A DNA stretch of 64,000 nt from Collinsella sp. AM33-4BH (GTDB lineage: Bacteria; Actinomycetota; Coriobacteriia; Coriobacteriales; Coriobacteriaceae): contig NZ_QSIN01000005.1 of assembly GCF_003469205.1 (NCBI RefSeq), positions 118,905-182,904 of the forward strand, given 5' to 3'. The stretch's first letter is position 1. Each line of letters opens with the position of its first letter. The notes beneath the pieces are model-generated. The model saw nothing but the letters and a program-made list of their open reading frames with translations. It did no database searches and was not told the DNA's origin. The position numbers and the translations under genes were made by a program. Below, piece by piece: positions 44,251 to 54,516 of this stretch.

Positions 44251-45231
44251 ATGACAATTACTGCCGATATGACGTTTGGCGAAATCGCGCTCCTTCCTGA
44301 GTTCGCTGGCTTTGGCGAGCACCTTATGCTTTGCCGGCCTTCAACTTGGGAGCGCATGTGGAATAAACCCATTGTGTCTCATATGAATTCTGATGCTAAT
44401 CCATATGAAACTGCTCGCGTTTTGCGTGGATTGAATCGAATTGTCGAGCTCGTGGATGACGGGAGGCAGGTTGCCTACGATATTTGGGATGAAGCCGACT
44501 GCATCCGTGATCCGACTCGGCGCAATACGAAACTGTTCTTCTTTCCCGGGAGACCTAGGGCTCCCTTTATCATTGCGGTTTCGGGCGGAGGTTATCAGAG
44601 CGTTTGTCATCAAGTGGAAGGCTTTCCCGTTGCCCCCGAGCTCAACGATGCGGGCTATAACGTGTTCGTGCTGTCATACAGGGTGAGGGTCGAGCCTTTG
44701 ATGCCGCGCCCAATCGACGATTTAAATCGAGCCGTCCGTTTTGTCCTGGAGAATTCAGCGAAATTTAATGTCGCAAAAAGTTATGCAGTTATCGGCTTTT
44801 CTGCTGGTGCGCATTTAACTGCCGAGTGGGGGACGGACAACAAGGGATTTGCGTCCTACGGATGCGAGGCGCCAAAAGCCTTGGCCCTGTGTTATGCACC
44901 GATTGATCTTCATGGCTTTGAGAACGCATCAGACAATAGATTTCTTGATTCGGTGTGCGGCGGGGCTGGTCGCGACTCGCTCGATGATTTCTGTATTAAT
45001 CAGCATGTGTGGGAGCAGTATCCTCCGACATATCTTTGGCAATGCGCTGACGATGATATTGTATCGCCCGACAATTATGAAAAGATGGTCGATGCTCTGG
45101 ATGCAGCTGGAGTACACCATGAGGGAGTCATGTATTCAGAAGGGGGGCACGCATTGATGAAGCCCCATGCGCCGGAGACCGACTACTGGTGTATGAGCGT
45201 TATTGAGTTTCTTAAAGATTATCTCGACTAG
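44251..45231 (+). CDS. Alpha/beta hydrolase, BD-FAE/acetylesterase-like
   Basis: The 326-residue enzyme has the oxyanion segment VSGGGYQSVCHQ and the nucleophile elbow GFSAGAH near residue 185. Candidate Asp and His are in CADDDIVSP and SEGGHALM near the C terminus. It resembles intracellular acetyl- or feruloyl-type esterases and has no signal peptide. Linked to a PTS, it may remove acyl groups from imported glycosides. Its base composition is as AT-rich as the two preceding genes, which supports acquisition as one module. Substrate unknown. Confidence 0.78.
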   Translation: MTITADMTFGEIALLPEFAGFGEHLMLCRPSTWERMWNKPIVSHMNSDANPYETARVLRGLNRIVELVDDGRQVAYDIWDEADCIRDPTRRNTKLFFFPGRPRAPFIIAVSGGGYQSVCHQVEGFPVAPELNDAGYNVFVLSYRVRVEPLMPRPIDDLNRAVRFVLENSAKFNVAKSYAVIGFSAGAHLTAEWGTDNKGFASYGCEAPKALALCYAPIDLHGFENASDNRFLDSVCGGAGRDSLDDFCINQHVWEQYPPTYLWQCADDDIVSPDNYEKMVDALDAAGVHHEGVMYSEGGHALMKPHAPETDYWCMSVIEFLKDYLD

Positions 45232-45319
45232 GAAACTGCATGTCGCTTTTTAAGCGGGTGATTTCGTCATGCAATGTTTTCGGTATTGATCGTGGTCGTG
45301 GATGAATGATGTTCTAGAA

Positions 45320-45345
45320 TGTTCGTACTGTCACATAAACGAACA
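45320..45345. promoter_or_regulatory. TGTTCGT/ACGAACA inverted repeat before the DUF4867 gene
   Basis: TGTTCGT (45320-45326) and ACGAACA (45339-45345) form a perfect 7 bp inverted repeat 12 bp apart, ending nine bases before the ATG and overlapping the ribosome-site region. It could be an operator. Confidence 0.4.
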
Positions 45346-45354
45346 GGAGCGAAC

Positions 45355-45999
45355 ATGCATATCTACTCTGTATCAGATCACGAGTTCAAATCTTATGGCT
45401 GCGTGTGGAACGACGTTCCGTCCAACCTGACCGCTCCGCTCATCGAGGCGCTCGCGGCTACGCCCATCCCCGAGGGCAGCAAGTACGTAGCAAGCGCGCC
45501 GGAGCTCGAGGGCGTCAAGGATGCCGATAAGCTGGGCTTTCTCATGTACGGCGGCCGCTCCTTCCAGCTCGGCTGGTGCAACGGGCACAACACACGCCTC
45601 AACTGCCTGGAGTATCACCGCGCCAGCGAGTTTAACCTGGGCGCCCGCGACTTTATCCTGCTCGTGGCGCATCGCTGGGAGATCGAGGACGGCAAGCTCG
45701 ACACCGCGTGCGTCAAGGCGTTCCGCGTACCGGCGGGCAAGGTCGTTGAGGTCTTCAACACCACGCTCCACTACACGCCCTGCATGGTCGACGACGGCGG
45801 CTTCCAGGTGATGGTGGCGCTGCCGGCGGGCACCAATGGCCCGCGCCCCGAGGCTGCAGCCGACATGCCTGCCGCCGGTGACAGCTACTGCTACTGGAAG
45901 GCTGACAAGTGGGTCCTCTGCCACGCCGATAGCCCCAAGGCAGCCGAAGGCGGCTACGTGGGCCTCGTCGGCAAGAACCTCGACATCACCGTGGACTAG
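45355..45999 (+). CDS. DUF4867-family protein
   Basis: The 214-residue soluble protein matches the DUF4867 family in length and in motifs such as MYGGRSFQLGWCNGHN, LEYHRASEFNLGARDFILL and HYTPC. The family looks like a cupin-type small-molecule enzyme: the HRASE.N and LHYTPC segments are reminiscent of metal sites in ureidoglycolate lyase or sugar isomerase folds. It often sits in carbohydrate loci, as here between an esterase and a phospho-glucosidase. Codon use returns to the GC-rich style of the chromosome. The start ATG 45355 follows CAGGAG. Confidence 0.72.
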   Translation: MHIYSVSDHEFKSYGCVWNDVPSNLTAPLIEALAATPIPEGSKYVASAPELEGVKDADKLGFLMYGGRSFQLGWCNGHNTRLNCLEYHRASEFNLGARDFILLVAHRWEIEDGKLDTACVKAFRVPAGKVVEVFNTTLHYTPCMVDDGGFQVMVALPAGTNGPRPEAAADMPAAGDSYCYWKADKWVLCHADSPKAAEGGYVGLVGKNLDITVD

Positions 46000-46012
46000 G
46001 GGCTTTTGTTTT

Positions 46013-46138
46013 AATCTGTAACACCTGGCGGGCTAAATCGTCTCTACCTGTTACAGATTGAGATAACCGCAGAGGGTGCCCGAAAGATCTCGATCTGTAA
46101 CACCAGGCCCGGTTTTGGCGGTCTACCTGTTACAGATC
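46013..46138. repeat. Two tandem palindromes with ATCTGTAACA arms
   Basis: AATCTGTAACA (46013-46023) pairs with TGTTACAGATT (46049-46059), and GATCTGTAACA (46092-46102) pairs with TGTTACAGATC (46128-46138). Both contain the asymmetric parts ACACC and CTACCTG, so they are copies of one element about 79 bp apart. No gene fits. Confidence 0.75.
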
Positions 46139-46147
46139 AAGACAAAC

Positions 46148-46198
46148 CGCCCCAAACCACCACAAAGGTGCCTGTCCCCTTTGTGGTGGTTTGGGGCG
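46148..46198. repeat. Perfect 20 bp stem hairpin before the GH1 gene
   Basis: Bases 46148-46167 and 46179-46198 are exact reverse complements around the loop GTGCCTGTCCC. The loop and inner arms resemble the GGGGACAGGCACC-like units of the REP-like family. The next 144 bp to the GH1 start contain no other clear structure. Confidence 0.8.
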
Positions 46199-46339
46199 GC
46201 GGTATCAGAAAGTGTCAGGCAGGGGCGGCTGCCGGACGCCCGCGCGCGAAAAGAAGTGTCGACCTGCGTTGCTGTCGTTGAGCGGCGCGCTGTTTGCGGG
46301 GATACTGAAGCTACGACAAACAGCGTGTGAAAGGATTGA

Positions 46340-47773
<1,434 letters not shown>

Positions 47774-47812
47774 GGAAGCCGAGACACTCAACTTCAGAGT
47801 TTCCTAACCAAT

Positions 47813-47848
47813 ACGCCCGGCGAGCAGTTAATGCCCGCCGGGCGTTTT
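47813..47848 (+). terminator. Terminator of the GH1 gene
   Basis: ACGCCCGGCG (47813-47822) and CGCCGGGCGT (47836-47845) form a perfect stem, followed by TTTTG. Confidence 0.85.
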
Positions 47849-47869
47849 GTTAAAAGAAGTGAAAGCACT

Positions 47870-48050
47870 CATTGGGGACGTACTTAAATGAGTACCCGCA
47901 GAATGAGAGTGGATAATCTCCCGTTTTTAGCCTGTTTGTGGGCTCAAAGTGGGAGATTATCCACTCTCGCCATTTGGGCGTCCAAAAATCCTCGCTCGTT
48001 TTGTCTTAGTCATTGGGGACGTTCTTAAACGACTAGTCGCTGGCGACGTC
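47870..48050. repeat. REP-like units plus an 18 bp palindrome (GAGAGTGGATAATCTCCC), copy 1
   Basis: A TTGGGGACGTACTTAAATGA unit is followed by a perfect inverted repeat, 47905-47922 and 47951-47968, around a 28 bp spacer. Then come a conserved tail (TCCAAAAATCCTCGCTCGTT) and another TTGGGGACGTTCTTAA unit. The block from about 47888 to 48001 recurs at 56778-56891. Confidence 0.85.
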
Positions 48051-48121
48051 CCTCGCCGTCGGCGGATTTTGGGACATGTGGCCCGCTTTTTGGGCCCGCC
48101 TGTCGGTACACTAAAAGCACT

Positions 48122-50005
48122 ATGGGTACCCGCGAGCGACATATCGGCCACGCGACCGCCCGATCCGCGCCCGTGGCGGATCTTAGGGGCGGCAGGCTCT
48201 TCGCCATGCCGCGATTCCTTGTTGGAATATCGCATGGCGTGTATCGCCACCGCGTCTTTGTTATCGCCGGCGCCATTACCGCGCTGTTCCTTATGCTTTT
48301 GGCAGTCTTGCCGGCACTGTTTGCCTCCGACCCCAAGCTTTCCAACACCGTGCCCGCCTATAGCGAGGTGTCCGAAGAGGTCGTGGATGCGCTCGTCCAC
48401 TCGAGCTCTCTCCCGCTGCTTGTCGCCGCAATTGCATTTTCAATCTGGGGTGTGTTGGCGTACCTACGCTGCTTGGACTACGTCTTGCGCCGCCGCCTTG
48501 TTGCCATCGCCGCCATTTGTGCCCTGTGGATGATCGAGGTCATCCTCAAATATAAGTCGTTCACGCCGTTCTATGCCACCGTGCTGTGGTACCTGTACTA
48601 CGTGCCCATGACGCTCATTCCGCTGATCTACCAGCTGTGCGGTCTGCGCCTCGCGGGTTTGGAACAGCATCGTATGGGGCGTCGGTACCGCACCGTTTTG
48701 TGGGTCATGGCTGTCCTGCTTATCGGCTTTGTGCTTACTAACGATGTTCATCAGCAGGTCTTCCATTTCGATCGATCGAGTGGAACCTGGAGCAACGATT
48801 ACACATATGGTTGGGGCTACGGTACCGTTCTGGTATGGACAGCCTTTAACTTCGTTGCCTTTTTTATCCTGGTGGGCCGGTCCTCGTCCTTTCGCATCCA
48901 GCGTTTCTCGGGCACGGCGGCGCTCGTACTGCTGGGTGGCGCATTCTTTGCCATCTCGTATGCTCTGCGCGTGCCCTGGGCATGGAGGCTCAACTTTTCG
49001 CTCGTCTATTGCGTCCTGTGCGTGGTGGCGATGGAAATCTGTCTCGATTGCGGTGTCATTCCGTCATATCACGACATTGCTGGCATCTTCGATACCTTGC
49101 CGCTCGACCTCAAAGTTCTAACGCGCGACCTGCAGGAAGTCTATGCCACACCGGTGTCAAAGCCAATGCCGGCGGGCGTGTGCGAAGAGCTGCGGGCCCA
49201 GGAACACGGGCATGCCCATGCCTTTGCCGTGGCGTCCGATCCCGATGTAATGTACCGTGCCTTTCCACTGCTGGGCGGATCGGCCCTGCTTGCCCAGGAC
49301 GTCTCGGAGCTCAACGAGCTCAATCGCGAGCTGGCGCATCGTCGCATGGAGCTGCAGCGCCAAAACGAGCTGCTCGCCGCCGACTACGACCTTAAGACGC
49401 ATCTGGCAGACCAAGAGGCCGAGACCTTACTGGTCCAAGACGTGGACCAAGCGCTTGCCCGTGCGCTCGAAGGGATGTACGACCTGTTGAGCTCGCTGCC
49501 GCCGTTGACCGATGAGGCATCTTCGCACGAGCGTTACCGCATGCTGCAGCGCGCCAAGATGCTCGTCGCCTATTGCAAACGCAAGGGGTCGCTCACGTTG
49601 GCACAGCACGGGGAGAGCGGTTTTGACCGCGACCGCATTCAGCTCATCGCCAACGAGCTCGCAAGTGACCTGCGCACCATCGATGTCGATTGCGCCTCGA
49701 TTATCGCCATACGGCGCCCGATGCACGCCAGTACGGTAAGCGCCCTGTACGACTGCGTGTATGACTTTGCGTTTTTTGCCTACACCACCGACCATCCGGC
49801 GCTTATGTATCACTTGGGCGACCTTGACCGGTGCAGTGTCGAGCTGCGCGCCACGCTTTTTTCCAACGATGATGAAGATCTTTCGCAGACGCCCGCTGCG
49901 CAAGAGCTCGAAAGCGCTCTGCAAGGGCGCAACGTGGCATACCGCCTTGAGGGCGAGCCCGGCCAGCTGCGCATGATCGTCTTGATGCCGAGGGCGGGTG
50001 AGTGA
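48122..50005 (+). CDS. Membrane sensor with 7TM region and degenerate kinase-like C terminus
   Basis: The 627-residue protein has about eight hydrophobic segments (residues 45-310) arranged like the 7TM region of histidine kinases. A PAS-like or linker part follows, then a long coiled coil (about 395-450, ELNELNRELAHRRMELQRQN) and a C-terminal domain of about 170 residues. Where an HATPase N-box would stand, the sequence reads SALYDCVYDFAFFAY, without the Asn and glycine boxes, so it is probably not a kinase. It is the first gene of a three-gene unit with a true histidine kinase and a response regulator. It may pass a signal to that kinase. Confidence 0.72.
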   Translation: MGTRERHIGHATARSAPVADLRGGRLFAMPRFLVGISHGVYRHRVFVIAGAITALFLMLLAVLPALFASDPKLSNTVPAYSEVSEEVVDALVHSSSLPLLVAAIAFSIWGVLAYLRCLDYVLRRRLVAIAAICALWMIEVILKYKSFTPFYATVLWYLYYVPMTLIPLIYQLCGLRLAGLEQHRMGRRYRTVLWVMAVLLIGFVLTNDVHQQVFHFDRSSGTWSNDYTYGWGYGTVLVWTAFNFVAFFILVGRSSSFRIQRFSGTAALVLLGGAFFAISYALRVPWAWRLNFSLVYCVLCVVAMEICLDCGVIPSYHDIAGIFDTLPLDLKVLTRDLQEVYATPVSKPMPAGVCEELRAQEHGHAHAFAVASDPDVMYRAFPLLGGSALLAQDVSELNELNRELAHRRMELQRQNELLAADYDLKTHLADQEAETLLVQDVDQALARALEGMYDLLSSLPPLTDEASSHERYRMLQRAKMLVAYCKRKGSLTLAQHGESGFDRDRIQLIANELASDLRTIDVDCASIIAIRRPMHASTVSALYDCVYDFAFFAYTTDHPALMYHLGDLDRCSVELRATLFSNDDEDLSQTPAAQELESALQGRNVAYRLEGEPGQLRMIVLMPRAGE

Positions 50006-50007
50006 CG

Positions 50008-51501
50008 ATGCAGATTTCGTTCATCCTTCCCCAAATCGTTGCGCTCGATGTTATCTTTGCCCTGGCTGCGTGTCTGCAGATGATCCACGTCCCGCTCATC
50101 GCATCGCGCCGCTCGTCCTATAACCGTAAGGTGATTTGCGCCTACGAGACGAGCCTTGTGCTTCACCTGATGATTTCGGCGCTCATCTTATTCGCGTCGT
50201 CTGGCTCGTATCTGGTGGCGCCGCTTGACGTTTGCGCCAGGGCAATGGGCGGAGTGCTGTGGCTCAATGCCGCGATCTTTGCCTATGGCGTGGTCCTTAT
50301 GGTGCACTATCGTCGCCCTGTCATGCTGGCCGAGCTGCTGCTTGTTGGCGCCGTGACACCGCCGGTGGTTTTTGCCATGGGCTCGGTGTGGGCCGTTGTC
50401 CTTATCGCAGAGGGAGCGTTCTTCCTGTTCCGTTCCGTCGCGGCGCTCTTGATGGACGTCCGTAACCGCCAGGAGGATATCACCGCGTTCTCGACGATCG
50501 AAACCATCAACGTGATTCCCGTGGGCATCCTGTATCTGGACTCGAGGGGCCGTCCACTGCTCATGAACCGCTGCATGCGTAAAAACCTGGTGGAGCTTCA
50601 TATGCCCACCGACCTAGGCGATATGAGCGGTACATGGAACGACCTGCGCAAGCTCAGCATGCAAATGCCCGAAGGCGGTAAGAACCGCGTGCGGATCAAC
50701 CTGGACCGCTTTGGTGAGGCGCGTGCGGTGGTCGAGGTTTCTCCCGCCGAGATTCGCCTGTTTGTGTGCGATGGCGTTATGGTCTCGGGCCGTTCGTTCG
50801 AGCGCATAATCGGTCTGGATGTGACAGAGTATGCGCATGCGCATGACCGCCTGGCGCAGGCCAACCACCTGCTTGAGCTTGCGGGCCAAGAGCTCCAGGC
50901 CCAGATCGAAGAAGTCAAAAAGGTTGCTGGCAATGCGGCCTATCTGCGTATGCGCGCCCGCGTGCACGACGTGATCGGGCAGCGTCTGTCCATCCTCCAT
51001 CGCTATTTGGAGGAGGGGCGCTTGGACGACGAGTCGCTCGAGCAGATCGACCCGCTGCTGCGCTCAATCGCTGCCGATCTGCGCAGCGGGGGCGACACCG
51101 AACCGGCAGAGCAACTGGGCGATATCGTCCATGCTTTTGGCCTGGTGAGCGTGCAGATCGATGTTGAGGGTGCGCTGCCTGAGGACGCGCGTGTCGCCGC
51201 TGCCTTTTTGCAGATTATCCGCGAGGCCTCGACCAACGCCACCAAGCATGCGCAGGCGCATCGGGTCCATGTGCGCTTGTGGCAGGAGAGGACGGATGCT
51301 GACGCCGTCGCGCACATGACGATTTCTAACGACGGGTCCCCGGCCCCCGTATCGTATCGCGAGGGAACGGGAATCCCAGGTATGAGGCATGTCGCGCAAG
51401 ATCTGGGTGGCAGCCTAGAGGTCCACGCCACCCCGCCCTTTACGCTTACGGTATCCATTCCGCTTAACGCCAACGACACGTCCCAAAGGAGAAACTCATG
51501 A
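50008..51501 (+). CDS. Histidine kinase with 5-6 membrane segments, partner of the 51498 regulator
   Basis: The protein has about six N-terminal membrane segments (residues 5-145), a PAS-like domain with IETINVIPVGILYLDSRGRP (about 165-275), and a coiled coil. The phospho-acceptor His is in RARVHDVIGQRLSILHRYL, and the HATPase has the N-box EASTNATKHAQA and glycine motif GTGIPGM. It overlaps the next gene by ATGA. A GTG at 50002 overlaps the upstream stop as GTGA and could be the start instead of ATG 50008; the difference is two residues. Together with the upstream degenerate sensor it forms a two-protein sensing unit. Confidence 0.85.
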   Translation: MQISFILPQIVALDVIFALAACLQMIHVPLIASRRSSYNRKVICAYETSLVLHLMISALILFASSGSYLVAPLDVCARAMGGVLWLNAAIFAYGVVLMVHYRRPVMLAELLLVGAVTPPVVFAMGSVWAVVLIAEGAFFLFRSVAALLMDVRNRQEDITAFSTIETINVIPVGILYLDSRGRPLLMNRCMRKNLVELHMPTDLGDMSGTWNDLRKLSMQMPEGGKNRVRINLDRFGEARAVVEVSPAEIRLFVCDGVMVSGRSFERIIGLDVTEYAHAHDRLAQANHLLELAGQELQAQIEEVKKVAGNAAYLRMRARVHDVIGQRLSILHRYLEEGRLDDESLEQIDPLLRSIAADLRSGGDTEPAEQLGDIVHAFGLVSVQIDVEGALPEDARVAAAFLQIIREASTNATKHAQAHRVHVRLWQERTDADAVAHMTISNDGSPAPVSYREGTGIPGMRHVAQDLGGSLEVHATPPFTLTVSIPLNANDTSQRRNS

Positions 51502-52121
51502 TCCGCGTGTTAATTGTCGAAGATCAGGCCATCCTGCGCGAGAGCCTGGCGCGCTCCGTTGGCGACCAGCCCGATATGACCGTCGTTGCCGCGATCGCCG
51601 ATGCCTCCGAGGCCTTGGGTGTCGCGCTCAAGGAGCGCCCGGACATGATACTGATGGACGTGTGCACCGAACACGATTCAAACGGCATCGTGGCGGCGGC
51701 ACGCATCAAGGAGCAGCTGCCCGAGTGTCGCATCATTATCATGACAGGCATGCCCGAGATCACCTTTGTCGATCAGGCCCGCGAGGCGGGCGTCGATAGC
51801 TTTGTGTACAAGAACGTCGGTATCGACGAGCTGTTCGCCGTGATGCGCTCCACGTTGGCTGGCTACTGCACGTTTCCCAAGCCGCCCGAGAGCATTTTTT
51901 CGGGTACAGCAGCCCTCGACGATGTCGAGCTATCGATTTTGCGCCTTGCCTGCGAGGGCAAAAGTCGTCGCGAGATCGCGGCCGAGCTGTTTATGAGTGA
52001 GGGCACCATCAAGCGCCGCATCTCGGAGATCCTGAGCAAGACCGGCTACGACAACATCATGCGCCTGGCCGTGCATGCGGTGACCGAGGGTAGCATCGTT
52101 CCCAACATGGAGCGCCCGTAA
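51498..52121 (+). CDS. NarL/FixJ-family response regulator
   Basis: The 207-residue regulator has a receiver domain with acidic pair VEDQ, phospho-acceptor Asp in LMDVCTEHDSNG near residue 54 and Lys in FVYKNV. A LuxR-type helix-turn-helix follows (DVELSILRLACEGKSRREIA, SEGTIKRRISEILSKTGYDN). It is translationally coupled to the kinase by a 4-base overlap. Targets are unknown; no transporter gene adjoins the unit. Confidence 0.88.
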   Translation: MIRVLIVEDQAILRESLARSVGDQPDMTVVAAIADASEALGVALKERPDMILMDVCTEHDSNGIVAAARIKEQLPECRIIIMTGMPEITFVDQAREAGVDSFVYKNVGIDELFAVMRSTLAGYCTFPKPPESIFSGTAALDDVELSILRLACEGKSRREIAAELFMSEGTIKRRISEILSKTGYDNIMRLAVHAVTEGSIVPNMERP

Positions 52122-52158
52122 TCGACGCGCTCACCCGTGTTCCGGCACCGCAAGGATA

Positions 52159-52199
52159 GGCCGCCCACCGTTTCGCATCTAAAAACGGCGGGCGGCCTG
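52159..52199 (+). terminator. Terminator after the response regulator
   Basis: AGGCCGCCCACCGTTT (52159-52174) pairs with AAACGGCGGGCGGCCT (52184-52199) with one mismatch. Confidence 0.75.
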
Positions 52200-52229
52200 C
52201 TTGTATGGGCAGTGCTGTCGGCATAAAGC

Positions 52230-52264
52230 GACGGGGCCGCAGGATCATCTCCTGCGGCCCCGTC
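52230..52264. terminator. Hairpin between the converging regulator and lipoprotein genes
   Basis: GACGGGGCCGCAGG (52230-52243) and CCTGCGGCCCCGTC (52251-52264) form a perfect 14 bp stem with loop ATCATCT. It may end transcription from the minus-strand gene cluster. Confidence 0.7.
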
Positions 52265-52312
52265 TGGTGTGCGCGGATGTGTCCGCCAATCCGCGGCTGA
52301 TGTTACGTGCCG

Positions 52313-53153
52313 CTACGCGATGGTTGCGCTGTAGGAGGCGACGTCCTCGTAGGAATCGGTCAGGTAGGCGTCGATGCCGATGGTCGTGTTGACTAGGCTG
52401 TCGAAGCTGTCAAGCGTGCCCTTCGAGAAGGTGAACTCTTCGGTGGCGTTGGTGCCGGGCATCAGGTGGGCCGAGAACCAGGCTTCCTTCATGGTGCCGT
52501 TGACGTTTGTCTTGCCGGTGGGGGCGTAGAAGGTTCAGGTCCTTGTCGCTCTTGTTGGTGATGTTGACGACAAAGCCGATGTCGCCCCAGTCGTCCTGGA
52601 ACTTCTCGGTGATGGTGATGGTGCACAGGTCGTCATCGGCGACAGTGACGGCGGGGGAGATTTCGACGCTCTGGACATCGCCGTCTTCGACGGCCTCCTC
52701 GACTTCCTCTTCCTTCTCGGCGGCCTCGTGATCCTTCTTCACGGTACCGGACAGATCCTTATCGGACTTGCTAAAGATGAGCTTGTCCTCGCCGTCCTCA
52801 AGGACAAGCTTGCCGTCCTCGAGCTTCACGTCGGTCGTCTCCTTGTCGACGGTGATACTCGCGGTGGTAGCGTCCTTGGCCTCCCACTTTAGGTCGGAAA
52901 CTTCGGAGAACAAATCGAGGCTGCCCGTGCCGTCTTCGTCCAGGACCAAGATGCAGCTGATGCCCCATTCCTCGAACATATCCATATACTCATCGGTCAG
53001 CTCTTCGCCCTCCGTGGTTCCACCCGAGAGCTTCCAGCTGCCGACAAAGTTGGCCTTGGGGTCTTTGCCGCCGCTGCAGCCCGTCAGGGCAAAGGCGAGC
53101 GCCAGGACGCATGTCAGAAATGCGAGTACGGACTTTTTGAACGTTGTCTTCAT
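52313..53153 (-). pseudogene. Lipoprotein of the zinc-ribbon/SPFH operon, frameshifted near its 3' end
   Basis: The gene starts at the ATG ending at 53153 after AAGGAGGACACC. It encodes a lipoprotein signal with lipobox LTGCSGG and a lipocalin-like region (GSWKLSGG...). A lysine/glutamate linker and a C-terminal domain with ITEKFQDDWGDIGFVVNIT follow. After NKSDKDLN (about 52533) the frame breaks into arginine/histidine-rich sequence ending at 52410. The other frame continues smoothly as FYAPTGKTNVNGTMKEAW to a stop at 52313-52315, which indicates one extra G near 52532 on the plus strand. The intact protein would be about 280 residues and resemble DUF5067-type lipoproteins. It may be a real mutation or a sequencing error. 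Confidence 0.75.
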
Positions 53154-53232
53154 GGTGTCCTCCTTTATCGAACGAAACCCATAGAAACAAATGCGGGGGT
53201 GCGGAACCCCCGCCAATTACCAGATAGAGGGG

Positions 53233-54468
53233 CTAGGGCCTGGGCGTTCCGCAGTTGCTGCAGAACTTGCCGCCGTTTTCGCTGCCGCAGTTGGGGCAGA
53301 ACCACTTGGCCGGTGCCGGGGCGGGTGCGGGACTGCCACACTCGGAGCAGAACTTGCCGGTGTTGGTGGCGCCGCAGCTGCAGGTCCACGTGCCGGCCGC
53401 AGGTGCGGCGACAGGAGCCGGGGCGGGTGCCGGAGCCGGCTGCGGGGCAGCCTGCTGCTGTGCCTGACCGGCGGCGAACAGCTGGCTAGCGTTCATGCCG
53501 CCCATGCCACCTGCCATGCCCATGCCCATAAAGCCTGCCATCGCGCCGTTGGGGTTGGCCGCTGCCGCGCGCATTGCGTCGCTCTGGGCGCTGGCAATGT
53601 TGGCTGCCGCCATGGTGGGATCGCGCATGACTGCGGCCTTCTGCAGGTCCTTGATCATCTGCTCGTCTTCTTGCGAGGCTGCGATGGAGTTGACGCCAAA
53701 GCTCACGATCTCGACACCACGCAGGTCGCGCCAGTCGGCAGAGAGGACCTCGTTGAGCGCACGAGCGAGCTCGGTGGTGTGGCCGGGGATGGCGCTGTAG
53801 CGGATGCCCATCTCCGAGATCTTGGCGAAGGCGGGCTGCAGGGCGGTGAGAAGCTCGGACTTAAGCTGGCTGTCGATCTTGTCGCGCGTGTAGCTATCGG
53901 TCACGTTGCCGCATACGTTGGTGTAGAACAGCAGCGGGTTGGTGATGCGGTACGAATACTCGCCGTTGCAACGCACGGAGATGTCGACGTCCAGACCAAT
54001 GTTGTTATCGACCACGCGGAAGGGCACGGGCGAGGCGGTGCCGTACTTGTTGCCGATGATCTCCTTGGTGTTGATGAAGTAGACGCGCTGGTCCTTGCCC
54101 GCGTCGCCGCCAAAGGTAAAGCGGCTGCCGATATTGGCGAAGGTCTCCTTGATGGAATCGCCCAGGTTGCCGCTAAAGACGCTCGGCTCGCTGCCGGTAT
54201 CGAAGACGAACTCACCAGGCTCCAGCGCGACTTCGATGATCTTGCCGTTTTGCACCACGAGCATGCCCTGGCCGTCGTTGACGGCGATGACCGAGCCGTT
54301 GGAGATGACGTTGTCCTCGCCGCGCGTGTTGGAGCTGCGGCCACCGGTGCGTTTGCTGCCCTTGCAGGCCAAGACGTCAGCAGGCATCGATTCGCAGTAG
54401 ATAAATTCCTTCCACTGGTCGGCCATGACGCCGCCGGCAGCTCCCAATCCAGCTTTCAAGAGTCCCAT
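53233..54468 (-). CDS. SPFH-domain protein with two C-terminal zinc ribbons (YdjI-like)
   Basis: The 411-residue protein has an SPFH (virion-core-type) domain at about residues 15-290. A glycine-, methionine- and alanine-rich stretch and a proline/alanine linker follow, then two zinc ribbons: CSCGATNTGKFCSECG near 358-373 and CPNCGSENGGKFCSNCG near 390-406. B. subtilis YdjI, which recruits the PspA homologue YdjF to the membrane, has the same SPFH class. The upstream gene resembles YdjG. The likely role is an envelope stress or membrane microdomain scaffold. A ribosome site GAAAGGAAG precedes the ATG. Confidence 0.82.
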   Translation of the reverse strand: MGLLKAGLGAAGGVMADQWKEFIYCESMPADVLACKGSKRTGGRSSNTRGEDNVISNGSVIAVNDGQGMLVVQNGKIIEVALEPGEFVFDTGSEPSVFSGNLGDSIKETFANIGSRFTFGGDAGKDQRVYFINTKEIIGNKYGTASPVPFRVVDNNIGLDVDISVRCNGEYSYRITNPLLFYTNVCGNVTDSYTRDKIDSQLKSELLTALQPAFAKISEMGIRYSAIPGHTTELARALNEVLSADWRDLRGVEIVSFGVNSIAASQEDEQMIKDLQKAAVMRDPTMAAANIASAQSDAMRAAAANPNGAMAGFMGMGMAGGMGGMNASQLFAAGQAQQQAAPQPAPAPAPAPVAAPAAGTWTCSCGATNTGKFCSECGSPAPAPAPAKWFCPNCGSENGGKFCSNCGTPRP

Positions 54469-54516
54469 GGTGATCTTCCTTTCTCGTCAAAGGCCGGGTG
54501 GTATTGGTCGGATTGC

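Noticed and set aside
46013-46138. CRISPR-like repeat pair
   Set aside because: Only two palindromic copies with similar insides, no regular spacers and no cas genes.
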